DNA of 64,000 nucleotides, from contig CAKMKJ010000023.1 of assembly GCA_927443345.1 (NCBI GenBank), positions 1 to 64,000 of the forward strand, read 5' to 3'. Both the position numbers and the translations under genes were made by a program. Source of the stretch: an uncultured Anaerolineaceae bacterium. GTDB lineage: Bacteria > Chloroflexota > Anaerolineae > Anaerolineales > Anaerolineaceae. Every line of letters begins with the position of its first letter. The stretch's first letter is position 1. Positions 30,469 to 39,592 of the stretch are shown here, piece by piece. Below the pieces are notes generated by a model, which saw only the letters and a program-made list of their open reading frames with translations, did not search any database and had not been told where the DNA came from.

Positions 30469-31335
30469 TTATCCTTTAACGCTTCCGGTAGACATGCCTT
30501 CAATAAAGAATCGTTGAGCAATGAAAAATAATACCATAATCGGCAAAATCGTCATGACTGCTCCAGAAATCAGCAACATGTAATTATTGCCATAAGGCCC
30601 CATCAAGCTGGTTAGGCCAATTGGTAAAGTAAACATCTTTGTGTCAGTGAGTACAAGCAAAGGCCAAATGAAATTGTTCCAAGACATCATTCCAATATAT
30701 ATGCCCATTGCGGCAAAAGCTGGTTTCATAATAGGCATAATCAATCGGAGGAAAATTCCATATTCGCTGCAGCCATCAATTCGCCCTGCGTCTACAATTT
30801 CTTTTGGGATGCTTTGCAGAAATTGACGAAAGAAAAATATGGCGATGGGATGTGCCAGGAATGGCAGCATAATCCCTAAATAAGTATTGTTCAATTTCAT
30901 GGCAATAATTTCGCGATACATGGGCAGCATAAGAATTTCAAAGGGGATCATCATCACAATCAAGACACAGATGAAGATTAGTGTTTTTCCTTTGAACTCA
31001 TAAAAAGCAAAACCATATCCCACCCAGGAACTTATAAACAAGGTTAGGGCAGTTTGAACAACGGTTAGAAAAATACTGTTTCTGAACCAGATAAAGTAAT
31101 TGTGATCGCCGCCGGTAAACAAATACTTATAATTTTCAAGTGTAAAAGTTTCAGCGCTAATATTTAAATTGAAGCCATTGCGAATCACCATTCCACTGTC
31201 TTTTAAGGATGTCACGACAATTGAAATAAAGGGAAGTAAAACAATGACGCCCAAGGCAGTAAAGAATAAAACAAGTAAAACACCCGTGATACGGTGTTCT
31301 CCGGGTTTCAGCCTGGAAAAGGAAAATTTGGACAT
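30469..31335 (-). CDS. CUT1 sugar ABC transporter permease, MalG type
   Basis: 288 residues with six predicted helices and the cytoplasmic EAA loop (VDAGRIDGCSEYGIFLRLIMP, near 185) that docks the ATPase. The C-terminus SVKG is typical of MalG-type permeases. It starts two bases after the MalF-type stop (TAATATG), with its AAGGAG site inside that gene, so the two are coupled. Import of arabinose-containing oligosaccharides is inferred from the operon. Confidence 0.92.
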   Translation of the reverse strand: MSKFSFSRLKPGEHRITGVLLVLFFTALGVIVLLPFISIVVTSLKDSGMVIRNGFNLNISAETFTLENYKYLFTGGDHNYFIWFRNSIFLTVVQTALTLFISSWVGYGFAFYEFKGKTLIFICVLIVMMIPFEILMLPMYREIIAMKLNNTYLGIMLPFLAHPIAIFFFRQFLQSIPKEIVDAGRIDGCSEYGIFLRLIMPIMKPAFAAMGIYIGMMSWNNFIWPLLVLTDTKMFTLPIGLTSLMGPYGNNYMLLISGAVMTILPIMVLFFIAQRFFIEGMSTGSVKG

Positions 31336-31336
31336 A

Positions 31337-32230
31337 TTATTTGCTCTCCTTTTTCAAACCACCTGTCAATTTTAGCTGAACCAGGTTAGTGCTGAGAACA
31401 ACCACAAGTAAAATCAACCCAATGGCAGAAGCAAGTCCTAGCTGTCCCTGGCTGATACCGTTCTTGTAAATTAATCCAACAATAGTCAATCCAATATTAT
31501 GGGGTGAAGATTTGCCCGCCCATAACATTTGGCTTTCTGCAAACATGGCCAAACCACCATATATGCTAATCGTCAGCAAATAAATAATGGTTGGTTTAAG
31601 CATGGGAATGGTGAGATACCTGAAACGCTGCCAGGTATTCGCCCCATCAATTTCGCAAGCCTCATAAAGCTCAACTGGTATGCTATTCAAACCAGAAAGG
31701 AAATAGATAATATTAATCCCTGTCCAACGCCAACTTGCCAGAGTCACCATAACGATCATGGCAGGCCACTGCAAACTTAACCAACGCACTTTTTCTCCCC
31801 CGAATAAATTGATTATGACGCTGTTTACCAGCGAAGCATTGGTTTCATTAAACATAAATCTAAAAGTAAGGCCAGCCACAACCACACTACACAAAAGGGG
31901 CATGAAAAGAGCAGCGCGGTAAAGACCGCTTGCCCGCATAGACTTGCTATTTAACATAACTGCAAAAGTAAGCGGAAAAGGGATGAGCAAGAGCAGAGTT
32001 AACACCGTATAGATTAGGGTGTTACGAATTGCTATTGGAAAATCTGAATTATTTAACAGCATTCGATAGTTATCAAGCCCAATGAATTGAATATCCCCAA
32101 TTTTGACACTTTGAAAACTCATCACAATCGTGCTGCCAATTGAATAAACAAAGAAAACCAGAAATATTAATACAAAGGGCAAAACGAAAATATATGGAGC
32201 TACCTTTTGTGAGTTAATTTTTATTTTCAT
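31337..32230 (-). CDS. CUT1 sugar ABC transporter permease, MalF type
   Basis: 297 residues, six helices, with the EAA loop (YEACEIDGANTWQRFRYLTIP, near 200). Partner of the following MalG-type permease and of the binding protein encoded upstream. No ATP-binding subunit is encoded nearby, as is common for CUT1 systems that share an MsmX/UgpC-like ATPase. The start codon has only a weak ribosome binding site (CTGAG). Confidence 0.92.
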   Translation of the reverse strand: MKIKINSQKVAPYIFVLPFVLIFLVFFVYSIGSTIVMSFQSVKIGDIQFIGLDNYRMLLNNSDFPIAIRNTLIYTVLTLLLLIPFPLTFAVMLNSKSMRASGLYRAALFMPLLCSVVVAGLTFRFMFNETNASLVNSVIINLFGGEKVRWLSLQWPAMIVMVTLASWRWTGINIIYFLSGLNSIPVELYEACEIDGANTWQRFRYLTIPMLKPTIIYLLTISIYGGLAMFAESQMLWAGKSSPHNIGLTIVGLIYKNGISQGQLGLASAIGLILLVVVLSTNLVQLKLTGGLKKESK

Positions 32231-32299
32231 AATCGTCTCAGGGTGGGATTCTTCAAGATTAAGCCTACCATCGCCAGTTGGCTCTATTACTAGCTTTGA

Positions 32300-32342
32300 G
32301 GAATAAAGCCCTTGCAGTTCTTTGATTCAAGGGCTTTATTCC
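32300..32342 (-). other. Intercistronic hairpin between binding-protein and permease genes
   Basis: A perfect 15-bp stem (GGAATAAAGCCCTTG with its complement) and a 13-nt loop, without a good T-run. In sugar ABC operons such hairpins protect the binding-protein mRNA and lower permease expression. A similar structure occupies the same place in the second ABC operon of this window. Confidence 0.7.
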
Positions 32343-32362
32343 CGTGATTTACTTAACTTTTA

Positions 32363-33736
32363 TTACTTTGACTGAGACAACAGCTCGGCTTGAGTTTCAT
32401 CCAAAACAGTCTGGGGATCTTCTTTATCAACAAAGATGCGGTTCCAGGTGGTAGCGCTCAGGTAATCATTAATGATACCTGAATTCTGCATGGTCTTCTG
32501 AGTGAACATCTTGTCAGAAACACTGGCCAATACTTCAAAGGGGTTCGATGAGAAGTATTTGAGGAACTTGTTTTCAGGGTCGGTGGTGATTGAAGTATCA
32601 TTGGCAACCTGAATGTTCACGGGGTCAAATCCTAGAAGTTTCCAGAGGCCTGCGCTGCCTTCGGGGCTCAATTTTACCCAGACCACAAATTCAGCGGCGA
32701 GTGCAGCATTTTCGCTGTTTTTATCAACAGTGGTTCCGGTTCCGCCCAAACCAACAGATTTGTATGAATTAGCGTCAAACACGGGCAAAGGAGCAATGGC
32801 AATTTTGCCAGCCAAGTCAGGCATTTCATCGGTGAAGCGGCCCATGTACCAAAGTGGGTATGCAACGGCTGCAATATCACCATTTGCGACAGCAGCTTTT
32901 CCTTCTGGTGTATCTGCATTGCCGGTCGGGATGAAAGCAAGTAAATCTTCTTCCACCCATTTGTTAATCAATTCAACAGACTTCAAAGCCTCGGGACCAT
33001 TGAGGGTGGGCATACCTTTTTCATCGATCAGAGTAGCGCCTAATTCAGACATCAGGACGTTGAACTGATAGGCACCGTAGGTTTCACAATAGAACATATA
33101 GTTGCCGGTAGCTTCTTTGTAAGTCTTCAGTGCAGCTTCAAAGTCATCCCAGGTCTTGATGGTGGTGTAATCAATACCGGCGGCTTCAAGCAATTCGGTG
33201 TTGTAATACATGACGGTAGCGCCAACATGACTGGGTGCAGCATATAAGTTGCCGTCTTTGCTAACCATATCCAAAATCGGTGTGACAAGATCCTGGGCAT
33301 ACTCAGTGATGTAGGGGTTCAAGTCAAGGAACTGAACTTCGCCGTTCATGAACATCGGCCATTTGCCCATTTCAACATCAGCAATATCAGGAACTCCTGC
33401 ACCAGCCAACTGGGCAGCAAAAAGCTTGTCGTGAAGTGAAGCCCAATCATAGAAAACAGGGACAATCTTGACAGGTTTGTCAGGATTGGCTTCATTCCAA
33501 ATGGCAGACATTTCAACAAAATAATCCAGATGTTGTTGAATGAAGGACCAGACCTCTAATTCAACAGGTTCGGCAGCAGTGGCAGCAGCTTCAGTTGCAG
33601 GTGCTTCAGTGGCAACAGCTTCTGTGGCGGGTACTTCAGCAGGTGCTTCAGTGGCTGCAGCTTGGGCGCAACCAATCAGCAGAGTTGATAACATGACCAG
33701 GACGGTTAGAATTGAAAGCAAACTTCCTTTTTTCAT
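32363..33736 (-). CDS. Sugar ABC transporter substrate-binding lipoprotein (CUT1)
   Basis: 457 residues: a lipoprotein signal peptide with lipobox LLIGC (Cys 23), a low-complexity ATEAPA-type linker to about residue 56, then a family 1 extracellular solute-binding domain (VELEVWSFIQQHLDYF onward). It captures the sugar outside the membrane for the permeases encoded downstream. AAGGAG precedes the ATG. It lies between GH127 and the permeases, so the ligand is probably an arabinofuranose-containing oligosaccharide or glycopeptide; the sequence alone does not prove this. Confidence 0.92.
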   Translation of the reverse strand: MKKGSLLSILTVLVMLSTLLIGCAQAAATEAPAEVPATEAVATEAPATEAAATAAEPVELEVWSFIQQHLDYFVEMSAIWNEANPDKPVKIVPVFYDWASLHDKLFAAQLAGAGVPDIADVEMGKWPMFMNGEVQFLDLNPYITEYAQDLVTPILDMVSKDGNLYAAPSHVGATVMYYNTELLEAAGIDYTTIKTWDDFEAALKTYKEATGNYMFYCETYGAYQFNVLMSELGATLIDEKGMPTLNGPEALKSVELINKWVEEDLLAFIPTGNADTPEGKAAVANGDIAAVAYPLWYMGRFTDEMPDLAGKIAIAPLPVFDANSYKSVGLGGTGTTVDKNSENAALAAEFVVWVKLSPEGSAGLWKLLGFDPVNIQVANDTSITTDPENKFLKYFSSNPFEVLASVSDKMFTQKTMQNSGIINDYLSATTWNRIFVDKEDPQTVLDETQAELLSQSK

Positions 33737-33776
33737 CTCGTGTTACTCCTTTTTGATTTGTCGAAAAATCAGTTAA

Positions 33777-35648
33777 TTACTTCTCAGTTAACCACACGCG
33801 CATCTCGTTTTCGCCACGATTGCCCCATTGGCTGTAGGGAATAAGCGTTATTACTCGTGACTCATATACACACGATTGGGAACTATACAATGTTTGATCC
33901 CAATTTTTTTCCGATTCACTGTAACCAACCGTCTTCAGTATTGGCATGTTCTCATCAAGCCAATCCACATTCTCTTCGCTGAAAACAGCATCTGCAGGCA
34001 ATCGTAGTGCACTCAGTGGTGTCGCGTTATCAACCTGCTCAGCGCAATAAACAGTTTCGCCTCTTTGAACACAAAGCTTCCCTGCTGCTGCCGACACACT
34101 CGGATGAGCTCTTAAAATTCTCACCTTCGGAATCAATGAGTAAGAATACTCTTGTTTTCCGCCAGTATGTTGAATTATAAAGTATCCATCTTTGTAGTCT
34201 TTGATTTGATCGCTTACCATGTTTGAGTTTTCTGGCAACCGCAAAAAGATTTTCTTCGGTTCGCCTTCAATCGTGAGTGTATACTCATCACTTTTCCGAA
34301 CAAGATTTACATAGAGCCCTCCTTTATTGAATGAAGAACCAAGGTGTGAAAGGATGTACAAACAATCCCCATCATGTGCGTAAATATATCCAGGGATAGA
34401 GGTTAGTATGCGAGCCAGGTTTGGCGGACAGCAAGCCACGCTGAACCACTTTTGTCTTTCCGTCTTTACATGTGATAATGTCGGATTGTGGGCAATGGTT
34501 TGTGGAACAACCTCGAGCGGATTTACATAGAAGAAGTGGTGACCATCCCTCCCTATGCCAGAAAGCACTGTGTTATATAAAGCCTGCTCCCAGATGTCAT
34601 AATTCGTTTTCTTGCCATTCAACAGCCACATTCGTGACGAGAACAACATCAAACCGATTGAAGCACATGTTTCGGCATAAGCGCTGTCTGCCGGTAAATC
34701 AAAATCGCTGGTAAATCGTTCTCCAAGCTTTGCAGCCCCCACCCCGCCGGTAACATACATCTGACGAGTGATAGTATTTTCATAAATTTTCTCGCAAGCT
34801 GCCGCTAGGTCTTGATCATCAGTTAGCCGCGCATAATCGGCCATGGCGCTGTATAAGTACATGCCTCTTACGGCATGACCAGATGCACAGCACTGTTCGC
34901 GCACAGGCGCTTGAGATTGAAAATAATCCGCCTTAAAATGAGCCATTTCTGGGAAAATATATGAATGGTCTACTTTTTTGCATTCCTCTTCAAAAATATT
35001 CTCGCCTACACCACGTTCATTAAGAAAATAACCTGCGAGGTCCAAGTATTTCTTTTCTTTTGTGATCTCATAGAGACGGATCAAAGCCAGCTCAATTTCA
35101 GGATGTCCGGGGTAACCACGTCGTTTTCCTTTGCCAAAGGTTTGATCAATTAAATCCGCAAATTTTCGGCTGATTCTCAGAAGCGTGTCTTTGCCAGTGG
35201 CTTTGAAATATGCAACAGCCGCTTCAATCAGGTGACCGGCACAATAAAGTTCGTGCCCTTCCATAAGATTCGTCCAACGTTTTTCAGGCGCAATAGAGGT
35301 ATAGTAGGTGTTGAGATATCCATCAGGCTCTTGAGCGTCTTTGATCAGATCAATGGCATAATCGCAAAGCTTTTCTAGTTCTGCGTTTTTTTCAACAGTG
35401 AGACAATAAGAAACTGCTTCAATCCATTTATAGAGATCAGTATCCAAAAACACAACACCATAGTACTTGTCTGCGGATTTTCCTGCTGCTACCTTGAAAT
35501 TTTCGATGCAGTGACTTTTTTCTGCATGCTCAATTCGATCATTTAATATTTCCCACATGTATGGCAAAACTACATCCCGCACGAGAGCAAATTGTCGTGA
35601 CCATGTAGGATCATTCAACTTCACATCCGCGACCTGAACAAATTCCAT
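33777..35648 (-). CDS. Beta-L-arabinofuranosidase, GH127 (HypBA1-like)
   Basis: A 623-residue enzyme with an (alpha/alpha)6 barrel, of the family once called DUF1680. Key residues of Bifidobacterium HypBA1 are conserved at a nearly constant offset: E310 (LGERF), E326 and C328 (AETCAS), C406 and C407 (ACCPPN). In HypBA1 the corresponding Glu and three Cys bind Zn2+ and C417 is the nucleophile, here C406. HypBA1 removes arabinofuranose from the beta-linked arabinosides attached to hydroxyproline in extensins. No signal peptide. First gene of the operon; its ATG lies 26 bp from a LacI-type operator. Confidence 0.93.
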   Translation of the reverse strand: MEFVQVADVKLNDPTWSRQFALVRDVVLPYMWEILNDRIEHAEKSHCIENFKVAAGKSADKYYGVVFLDTDLYKWIEAVSYCLTVEKNAELEKLCDYAIDLIKDAQEPDGYLNTYYTSIAPEKRWTNLMEGHELYCAGHLIEAAVAYFKATGKDTLLRISRKFADLIDQTFGKGKRRGYPGHPEIELALIRLYEITKEKKYLDLAGYFLNERGVGENIFEEECKKVDHSYIFPEMAHFKADYFQSQAPVREQCCASGHAVRGMYLYSAMADYARLTDDQDLAAACEKIYENTITRQMYVTGGVGAAKLGERFTSDFDLPADSAYAETCASIGLMLFSSRMWLLNGKKTNYDIWEQALYNTVLSGIGRDGHHFFYVNPLEVVPQTIAHNPTLSHVKTERQKWFSVACCPPNLARILTSIPGYIYAHDGDCLYILSHLGSSFNKGGLYVNLVRKSDEYTLTIEGEPKKIFLRLPENSNMVSDQIKDYKDGYFIIQHTGGKQEYSYSLIPKVRILRAHPSVSAAAGKLCVQRGETVYCAEQVDNATPLSALRLPADAVFSEENVDWLDENMPILKTVGYSESEKNWDQTLYSSQSCVYESRVITLIPYSQWGNRGENEMRVWLTEK

Positions 35649-35673
35649 TGGGCGAAACTCCTGATTTGCTTAT

Positions 35674-35689
35674 GGTTAATCGTTTAACC
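35674..35689. promoter_or_regulatory. LacI-type operator 1 (GH127 side)
   Basis: GGTTAATCGTTTAACC, a near-perfect palindrome with central CG as in LacI-family operators. It lies just before the GH127 gene, and the same 15-base sequence recurs 74 bp away, in the gap shared with a divergent lacI-type gene. Confidence 0.8.
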
Positions 35690-35747
35690 AATAAAGAGAA
35701 AATAATTCCATGCTTCCTTTGTCGTTTGGAAGTCAAGGTTGTTTGAG

Positions 35748-35763
35748 GGTTAATCGTTTAACT
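35748..35763. promoter_or_regulatory. LacI-type operator 2 (regulator side)
   Basis: GGTTAATCGTTTAACT, identical to operator 1 except for the last base. Centres are 74 bp apart, about seven helical turns, so one tetramer or two dimers could loop the DNA between them. The rest of the 303-bp divergent gap holds a TATAAT at 35820-35825 facing the regulator gene. Confidence 0.8.
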
Positions 35764-35951
35764 TGAATATTGAAATTAGTATAGAAGAAATCGAAGTCAA
35801 TGTCAATACCCCAATTTTCTATAATACAAAGAAATACTATTCTCATTGGTTGAAACTATCGTGACAAAAAGGTATAAATACATGGACGAAATCACTTTCC
35901 TACAGTAAAGTGTAGGAGTATTTTTTATTATTTTGCACAGAGGGATTAAAG

Positions 35952-36989
35952 ATGACAACCTTGAAAGATATCGCAAAACTAGCCGGTGTATCCATCGCCT
36001 CTGTGTCATATGTTATTAATGGCAACAAACAACTTAGTGAAGAAACCACCAAACGCATCAACGAGGCCATTGCCCAAACCAATTTTACCCCCCACTCGCT
36101 TGCTAAATCGCTGCGTATGGGTAAAACATTAACCATCGGAGTACTTGTCGAAGACATCCGCGGTATGCCAATTGCTGATATCGTCAACGGCATTGAAGAA
36201 AACCTCGAAGAGCATGGATACCAAATGATTCTCAGCGATCTGCACATGCTTGAAAAACTTTACAACCAGTATGACCAGATCGCGGATTATAAAACGTATA
36301 TCAACAACAGCGTTCAACAGATGCTGCGTTCACACGTAGATGGGATTATCTACGTCGGGCTGCACGACCGACATATTGATAACATCATCAACCCCATTGG
36401 TATCCCCTTTGTTTATGCGTATTCTCATGGCTCCAAACACGACCACTACGTATCTTACAATAACATTGACGGCGCCATGGATGCGGTGAACTACCTAATT
36501 AAGCACGGACATCGTGAAATCGCCATCCTTGCCGGACATCCTGATTCCTTCCCGACCCATCAACGTATGGAAGGTTTTATTACTTCGCTCAACCATGCTG
36601 ATTTACCCATCAGGGATGACTATTTCTTTTACGGTGATTGGGAGTATCCTTCAGGATTTGAACAAATGAAGAATATACTGGCCTTACCCAACCGCCCGAC
36701 CGCGATTTTCGTGATGAACGACCTCATGGCAGCAGGCTGCATAAACTCCGCCCAGGAATCTGGGTTGAAAATTCCCCTGGATCTTTCAATCATTGGTTTT
36801 GACAATCGAGAAATTGCCAGCTATCTACCCGTTCCATTGACCACTATTCAGGTGCCCAACCGGGAGATTGGCTATGAGAGCGCTAAAATGCTGCTTGAGC
36901 TTACCGAAGGCAATACTGTTGAGTACAACGCCATCATTTTGCCATGCAATTTGATTGAACGTGCTTCAGTGGCTTCCATTTTATCGTAG
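35952..36989 (+). CDS. LacI family regulator of the arabinofuranoside operon
   Basis: 345 residues: N-terminal helix-turn-helix (TLKDIAKLAGVSIASVSYVING) with hinge helix (HSLAKSLR), then a periplasmic-binding-protein-like ligand domain (about 62-340). It diverges from the GH127-ABC-GH51 operon, with two near-identical LacI operators between them, so local repression relieved by an arabinoside is likely. ATG follows GAGGGATTAAAG. A strong terminator follows. Confidence 0.92.
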   Translation: MTTLKDIAKLAGVSIASVSYVINGNKQLSEETTKRINEAIAQTNFTPHSLAKSLRMGKTLTIGVLVEDIRGMPIADIVNGIEENLEEHGYQMILSDLHMLEKLYNQYDQIADYKTYINNSVQQMLRSHVDGIIYVGLHDRHIDNIINPIGIPFVYAYSHGSKHDHYVSYNNIDGAMDAVNYLIKHGHREIAILAGHPDSFPTHQRMEGFITSLNHADLPIRDDYFFYGDWEYPSGFEQMKNILALPNRPTAIFVMNDLMAAGCINSAQESGLKIPLDLSIIGFDNREIASYLPVPLTTIQVPNREIGYESAKMLLELTEGNTVEYNAIILPCNLIERASVASILS

Positions 36990-37017
36990 TTGAACACAAA
37001 AAATGTTTTTTACCTAA

Positions 37018-37061
37018 CGAAAAGGATGGCCTCATTGATTAGACCCATCCTTTTCGCTTTT
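37018..37061 (+). terminator. Rho-independent terminator of the LacI gene
   Basis: Perfect 12-bp stem CGAAAAGGATGG/CCATCCTTTTCG followed by CTTTT; it also separates this gene from the convergent glycyl radical enzyme gene. Confidence 0.85.
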
Positions 37062-37171
37062 ATCGAATAATTTTACAATTTGACACATATTTGCTTTTTC
37101 GTGGAACTGAGACGCCCGAACATGATCTACCCGTTCTTACCAAAATTTACGATTAAACATTGAAATAGTTT

Positions 37172-39556
37172 TCAAAATCCGTCATAAGCTGTGCGGGTGA
37201 TGATCTCATCTTGCAATTGCTTGCTGAGGTCGCAAAAGTAGTCGCTATAACCAGCCACACGCACAATCAGGCTGCGATACTGCTCCGGGTTGGTTTGGGC
37301 TGCTTTGAGTGTTTCAGCATCCACTACATTAAACTGGATGTGATGCCCGTCAAGGTTGAAATAACCACGCACCAACTGCACCAGACCATTCAACCCCTCT
37401 TCACTGTCTAAAACTTGTGGTGTGAACTTCTGATTGAGCAGGGTGCCGCCGGTACGTACCTGATCCATCTTGGCGACCGAACGCGCCACCGCGGTTGGTC
37501 CGTGCTGGTCAGCACCCTGGACGGGAGAGACGCCTTCAGAGAGCGGTTTGCCGGCAAAACGTCCGTCAGGCAGCGCACCAGTAACCGAGCCAAAATAGAT
37601 ATGACAAGTGGTCGGCAGCATGTTGATGTGATACTCACCACCTTTAGTGTTTCGTCGCCCATCCACCGCGTTGAAATAGGATTCAAATACGCGCACCATC
37701 AGTGCATCCGCGGCGTCATCGTCATTGCCATATTTCGGCGTGCGATTCAAGAGAAGTTGGCGTGCACGTTCATGCCCTTCAAAGTTGGCGTCCAACATCT
37801 TGAGCAAATCATCCATTTTGAAAGTTTGTTGTTCATAGACATGGGTCTTGATGGCAGCCAGCGCATCCGCGATGCTGCCAATACCCACGCCCTGGATGTA
37901 GCTGGTATTATAACGCGCGCCGCCGTTGTGATAATCCTTGCCACTGCTAATGCAATCATCCGTCAATAGTGAAAGGAAAGGCGCGGGCATGTAATTGGCA
38001 TATAAGCGTTCAATCACCTGGTTGCCGCGCACTTTAATATCCACAAAATACAGCATTTGTTTTTCAAAAGCATTGAATAGCTGATCAAAGTCAGTAAATT
38101 TTGCCACCTCTCCCGTCTGCGGACCGAGCTGTTTGCCAGTGCGCGGATCATAGCCGTTATGCAGCGTCAATTCAAGCACCTTGGGAAGGTTGAAGTAACC
38201 CGTCAGGTTGTAGTTTTCCTTTCCAAATGCGCCGACCTCCACACAGCCAGAAGAACCGCCGCAGCGTGCATCCACCAGCGTTTTACCTGCACGCATCAAC
38301 TCCTGAGCGATCAAGTCTGCATTGAAGATGGAGGGCTGCCCGAACCCGGTGCGAATGATTTTGGCTGCACGTTTGATAAAGCGGTCGGGGTTCTTCCTGC
38401 TCACCTGAATGGATGAAGAAGGCTGAAGAAGACGCATCTCTTCAATCACATCCAGCAGCAGGTAAGAGACTTCATTTACGCCGTCAGAGCCGTCAGCACG
38501 CAGACCGCCCACATTGATCTGGGCAAAATCCGTATACGTGCCGCTTTCGGCGGCAGTTACACCCACCTTGGGCGGTGCCGGCTGATTATTGAACTTGATC
38601 CAGAAACAGCACAACAATTCTTTGGCAGTATCCCGTGTGAGTGTGCCATCGGCCAGACCCTTTTCATAAAAAGGGAGCAGATGCTGGTCGAGGCGGCCGG
38701 GGCAGTAAGAATCCCAGGTATTGAGTTCGGTGGTCACCCCCAGATGCACGAACCAATAATACTGCAAAGCTTCCTGCAGGTTACGCGGTGCATGCGCCGG
38801 GATGTGAGTACACACCTCGGCAATTTTTTCGAGTTCGCTCTTACGGGTGGGATCCGATTCCTGGTGTGCCAGCTCCAGCGCCAGGGCGCTGTAGCGCTCA
38901 GCAAAACGGATGAGCGCGCCGGCTGTGATATACATAGCTTTGAGTTCTTCCTGTTTGTCGTAGGCTTCGGGGTCATCAAGATAATCAAGCTTAGCCAGGC
39001 TGGCGTTAATCTTTTGTTGAAAATCGAGCATACCGTGGTGATAGATTTTGTCATCCAGTACGGTGTGCCCTGGCGCGCGCTGCTCCATGAATTCGGTGAA
39101 AATTCCCGCATCGTAGGCATCCTTCCACTCAGGTGTCATTTCGGCAAACAGCAGGTCGCGGATGGATTTGCCCTGCCAAAACGGAATGACTTTTTCTTGA
39201 TAAGCTTTACGCGTTGCGGGAGACACCTTGAAAGAAGTCAACGAACGAGTGTTCAGGATGTCTAAATCTTCCAGGGTGTGGCAGCACAGCTCAGGGAAGG
39301 ATGGCGCAGCTTTGGGGCTGTCGCCCTTCTCGCCTACGATCAATTCACCGTCATAAATGGCAATGCGCTTGTGTTCGAGCAACCAGGCAAACGACATGGC
39401 GCGCAGCACCGGAACCGACATAATACCCAGTTTTTTTTGGTAGAAATCTGTCAGCAGTTCAGCCCGTTCGCTTGAAAGTGATTCAACCGCATTTAGGGAT
39501 TGCAGTCTCAACTTACTGACCCGCTCGGTCAGATTTTGGGTTTGTGTGTCTGCCAT
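37172..39556 (-). CDS. hypD: Glycyl radical enzyme, trans-4-hydroxy-L-proline dehydratase (HypD) type
   Basis: A 794-residue glycyl radical enzyme. The radical glycine is G769 (RVAGYSDYF) and the thiyl cysteine C438, in SGCVEVG with E440. Residues known in Clostridioides difficile HypD recur at a constant offset of +4: H164 (APGHT), D282 (WDSYCPGR), S338, D343 and F344 (YTDF), C438, E440, Y454, G769. HypD removes water from trans-4-hydroxyproline to give pyrroline-5-carboxylate, which is then reduced to proline. Pyruvate formate-lyase, choline lyase and diol dehydratase are less likely because their active-site motifs differ. AGGAGGA precedes the ATG. The activase gene is directly upstream. 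No P5C reductase gene is in the window. Confidence 0.9.
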   Translation of the reverse strand: MADTQTQNLTERVSKLRLQSLNAVESLSSERAELLTDFYQKKLGIMSVPVLRAMSFAWLLEHKRIAIYDGELIVGEKGDSPKAAPSFPELCCHTLEDLDILNTRSLTSFKVSPATRKAYQEKVIPFWQGKSIRDLLFAEMTPEWKDAYDAGIFTEFMEQRAPGHTVLDDKIYHHGMLDFQQKINASLAKLDYLDDPEAYDKQEELKAMYITAGALIRFAERYSALALELAHQESDPTRKSELEKIAEVCTHIPAHAPRNLQEALQYYWFVHLGVTTELNTWDSYCPGRLDQHLLPFYEKGLADGTLTRDTAKELLCCFWIKFNNQPAPPKVGVTAAESGTYTDFAQINVGGLRADGSDGVNEVSYLLLDVIEEMRLLQPSSSIQVSRKNPDRFIKRAAKIIRTGFGQPSIFNADLIAQELMRAGKTLVDARCGGSSGCVEVGAFGKENYNLTGYFNLPKVLELTLHNGYDPRTGKQLGPQTGEVAKFTDFDQLFNAFEKQMLYFVDIKVRGNQVIERLYANYMPAPFLSLLTDDCISSGKDYHNGGARYNTSYIQGVGIGSIADALAAIKTHVYEQQTFKMDDLLKMLDANFEGHERARQLLLNRTPKYGNDDDAADALMVRVFESYFNAVDGRRNTKGGEYHINMLPTTCHIYFGSVTGALPDGRFAGKPLSEGVSPVQGADQHGPTAVARSVAKMDQVRTGGTLLNQKFTPQVLDSEEGLNGLVQLVRGYFNLDGHHIQFNVVDAETLKAAQTNPEQYRSLIVRVAGYSDYFCDLSKQLQDEIITRTAYDGF

Positions 39557-39567
39557 GCTTCCTCCTG

Positions 39568-39589
39568 ATACCCAAAAATAATTGGGTAT
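39568..39589 (-). other. Intercistronic hairpin between activase and glycyl radical enzyme genes
   Basis: 8-bp arms ATACCCAA/TTGGGTAT in the 36-base gap. It may stabilise the downstream mRNA, since far more dehydratase than activase is needed. Confidence 0.5.
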
Positions 39590-39592
39590 TGA

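Noticed and set aside
33540-33776. An Ala/Ser/Val-rich frame on the plus strand opposite the first binding-protein gene
   Set aside because: It is the complement of the repetitive ATEAPA linker and signal peptide of the binding protein; the low-complexity linker leaves long open frames on both strands. A similar frame opposite the second binding protein (53232-53621) was rejected for the same reason.
37415-39265. Long plus-strand frames (for example 37415-37969 and 38681-39265) opposite the glycyl radical enzyme gene
   Set aside because: The 794-codon minus-strand gene is certain from its active-site residues; these frames are its shadow and have no motifs of their own.
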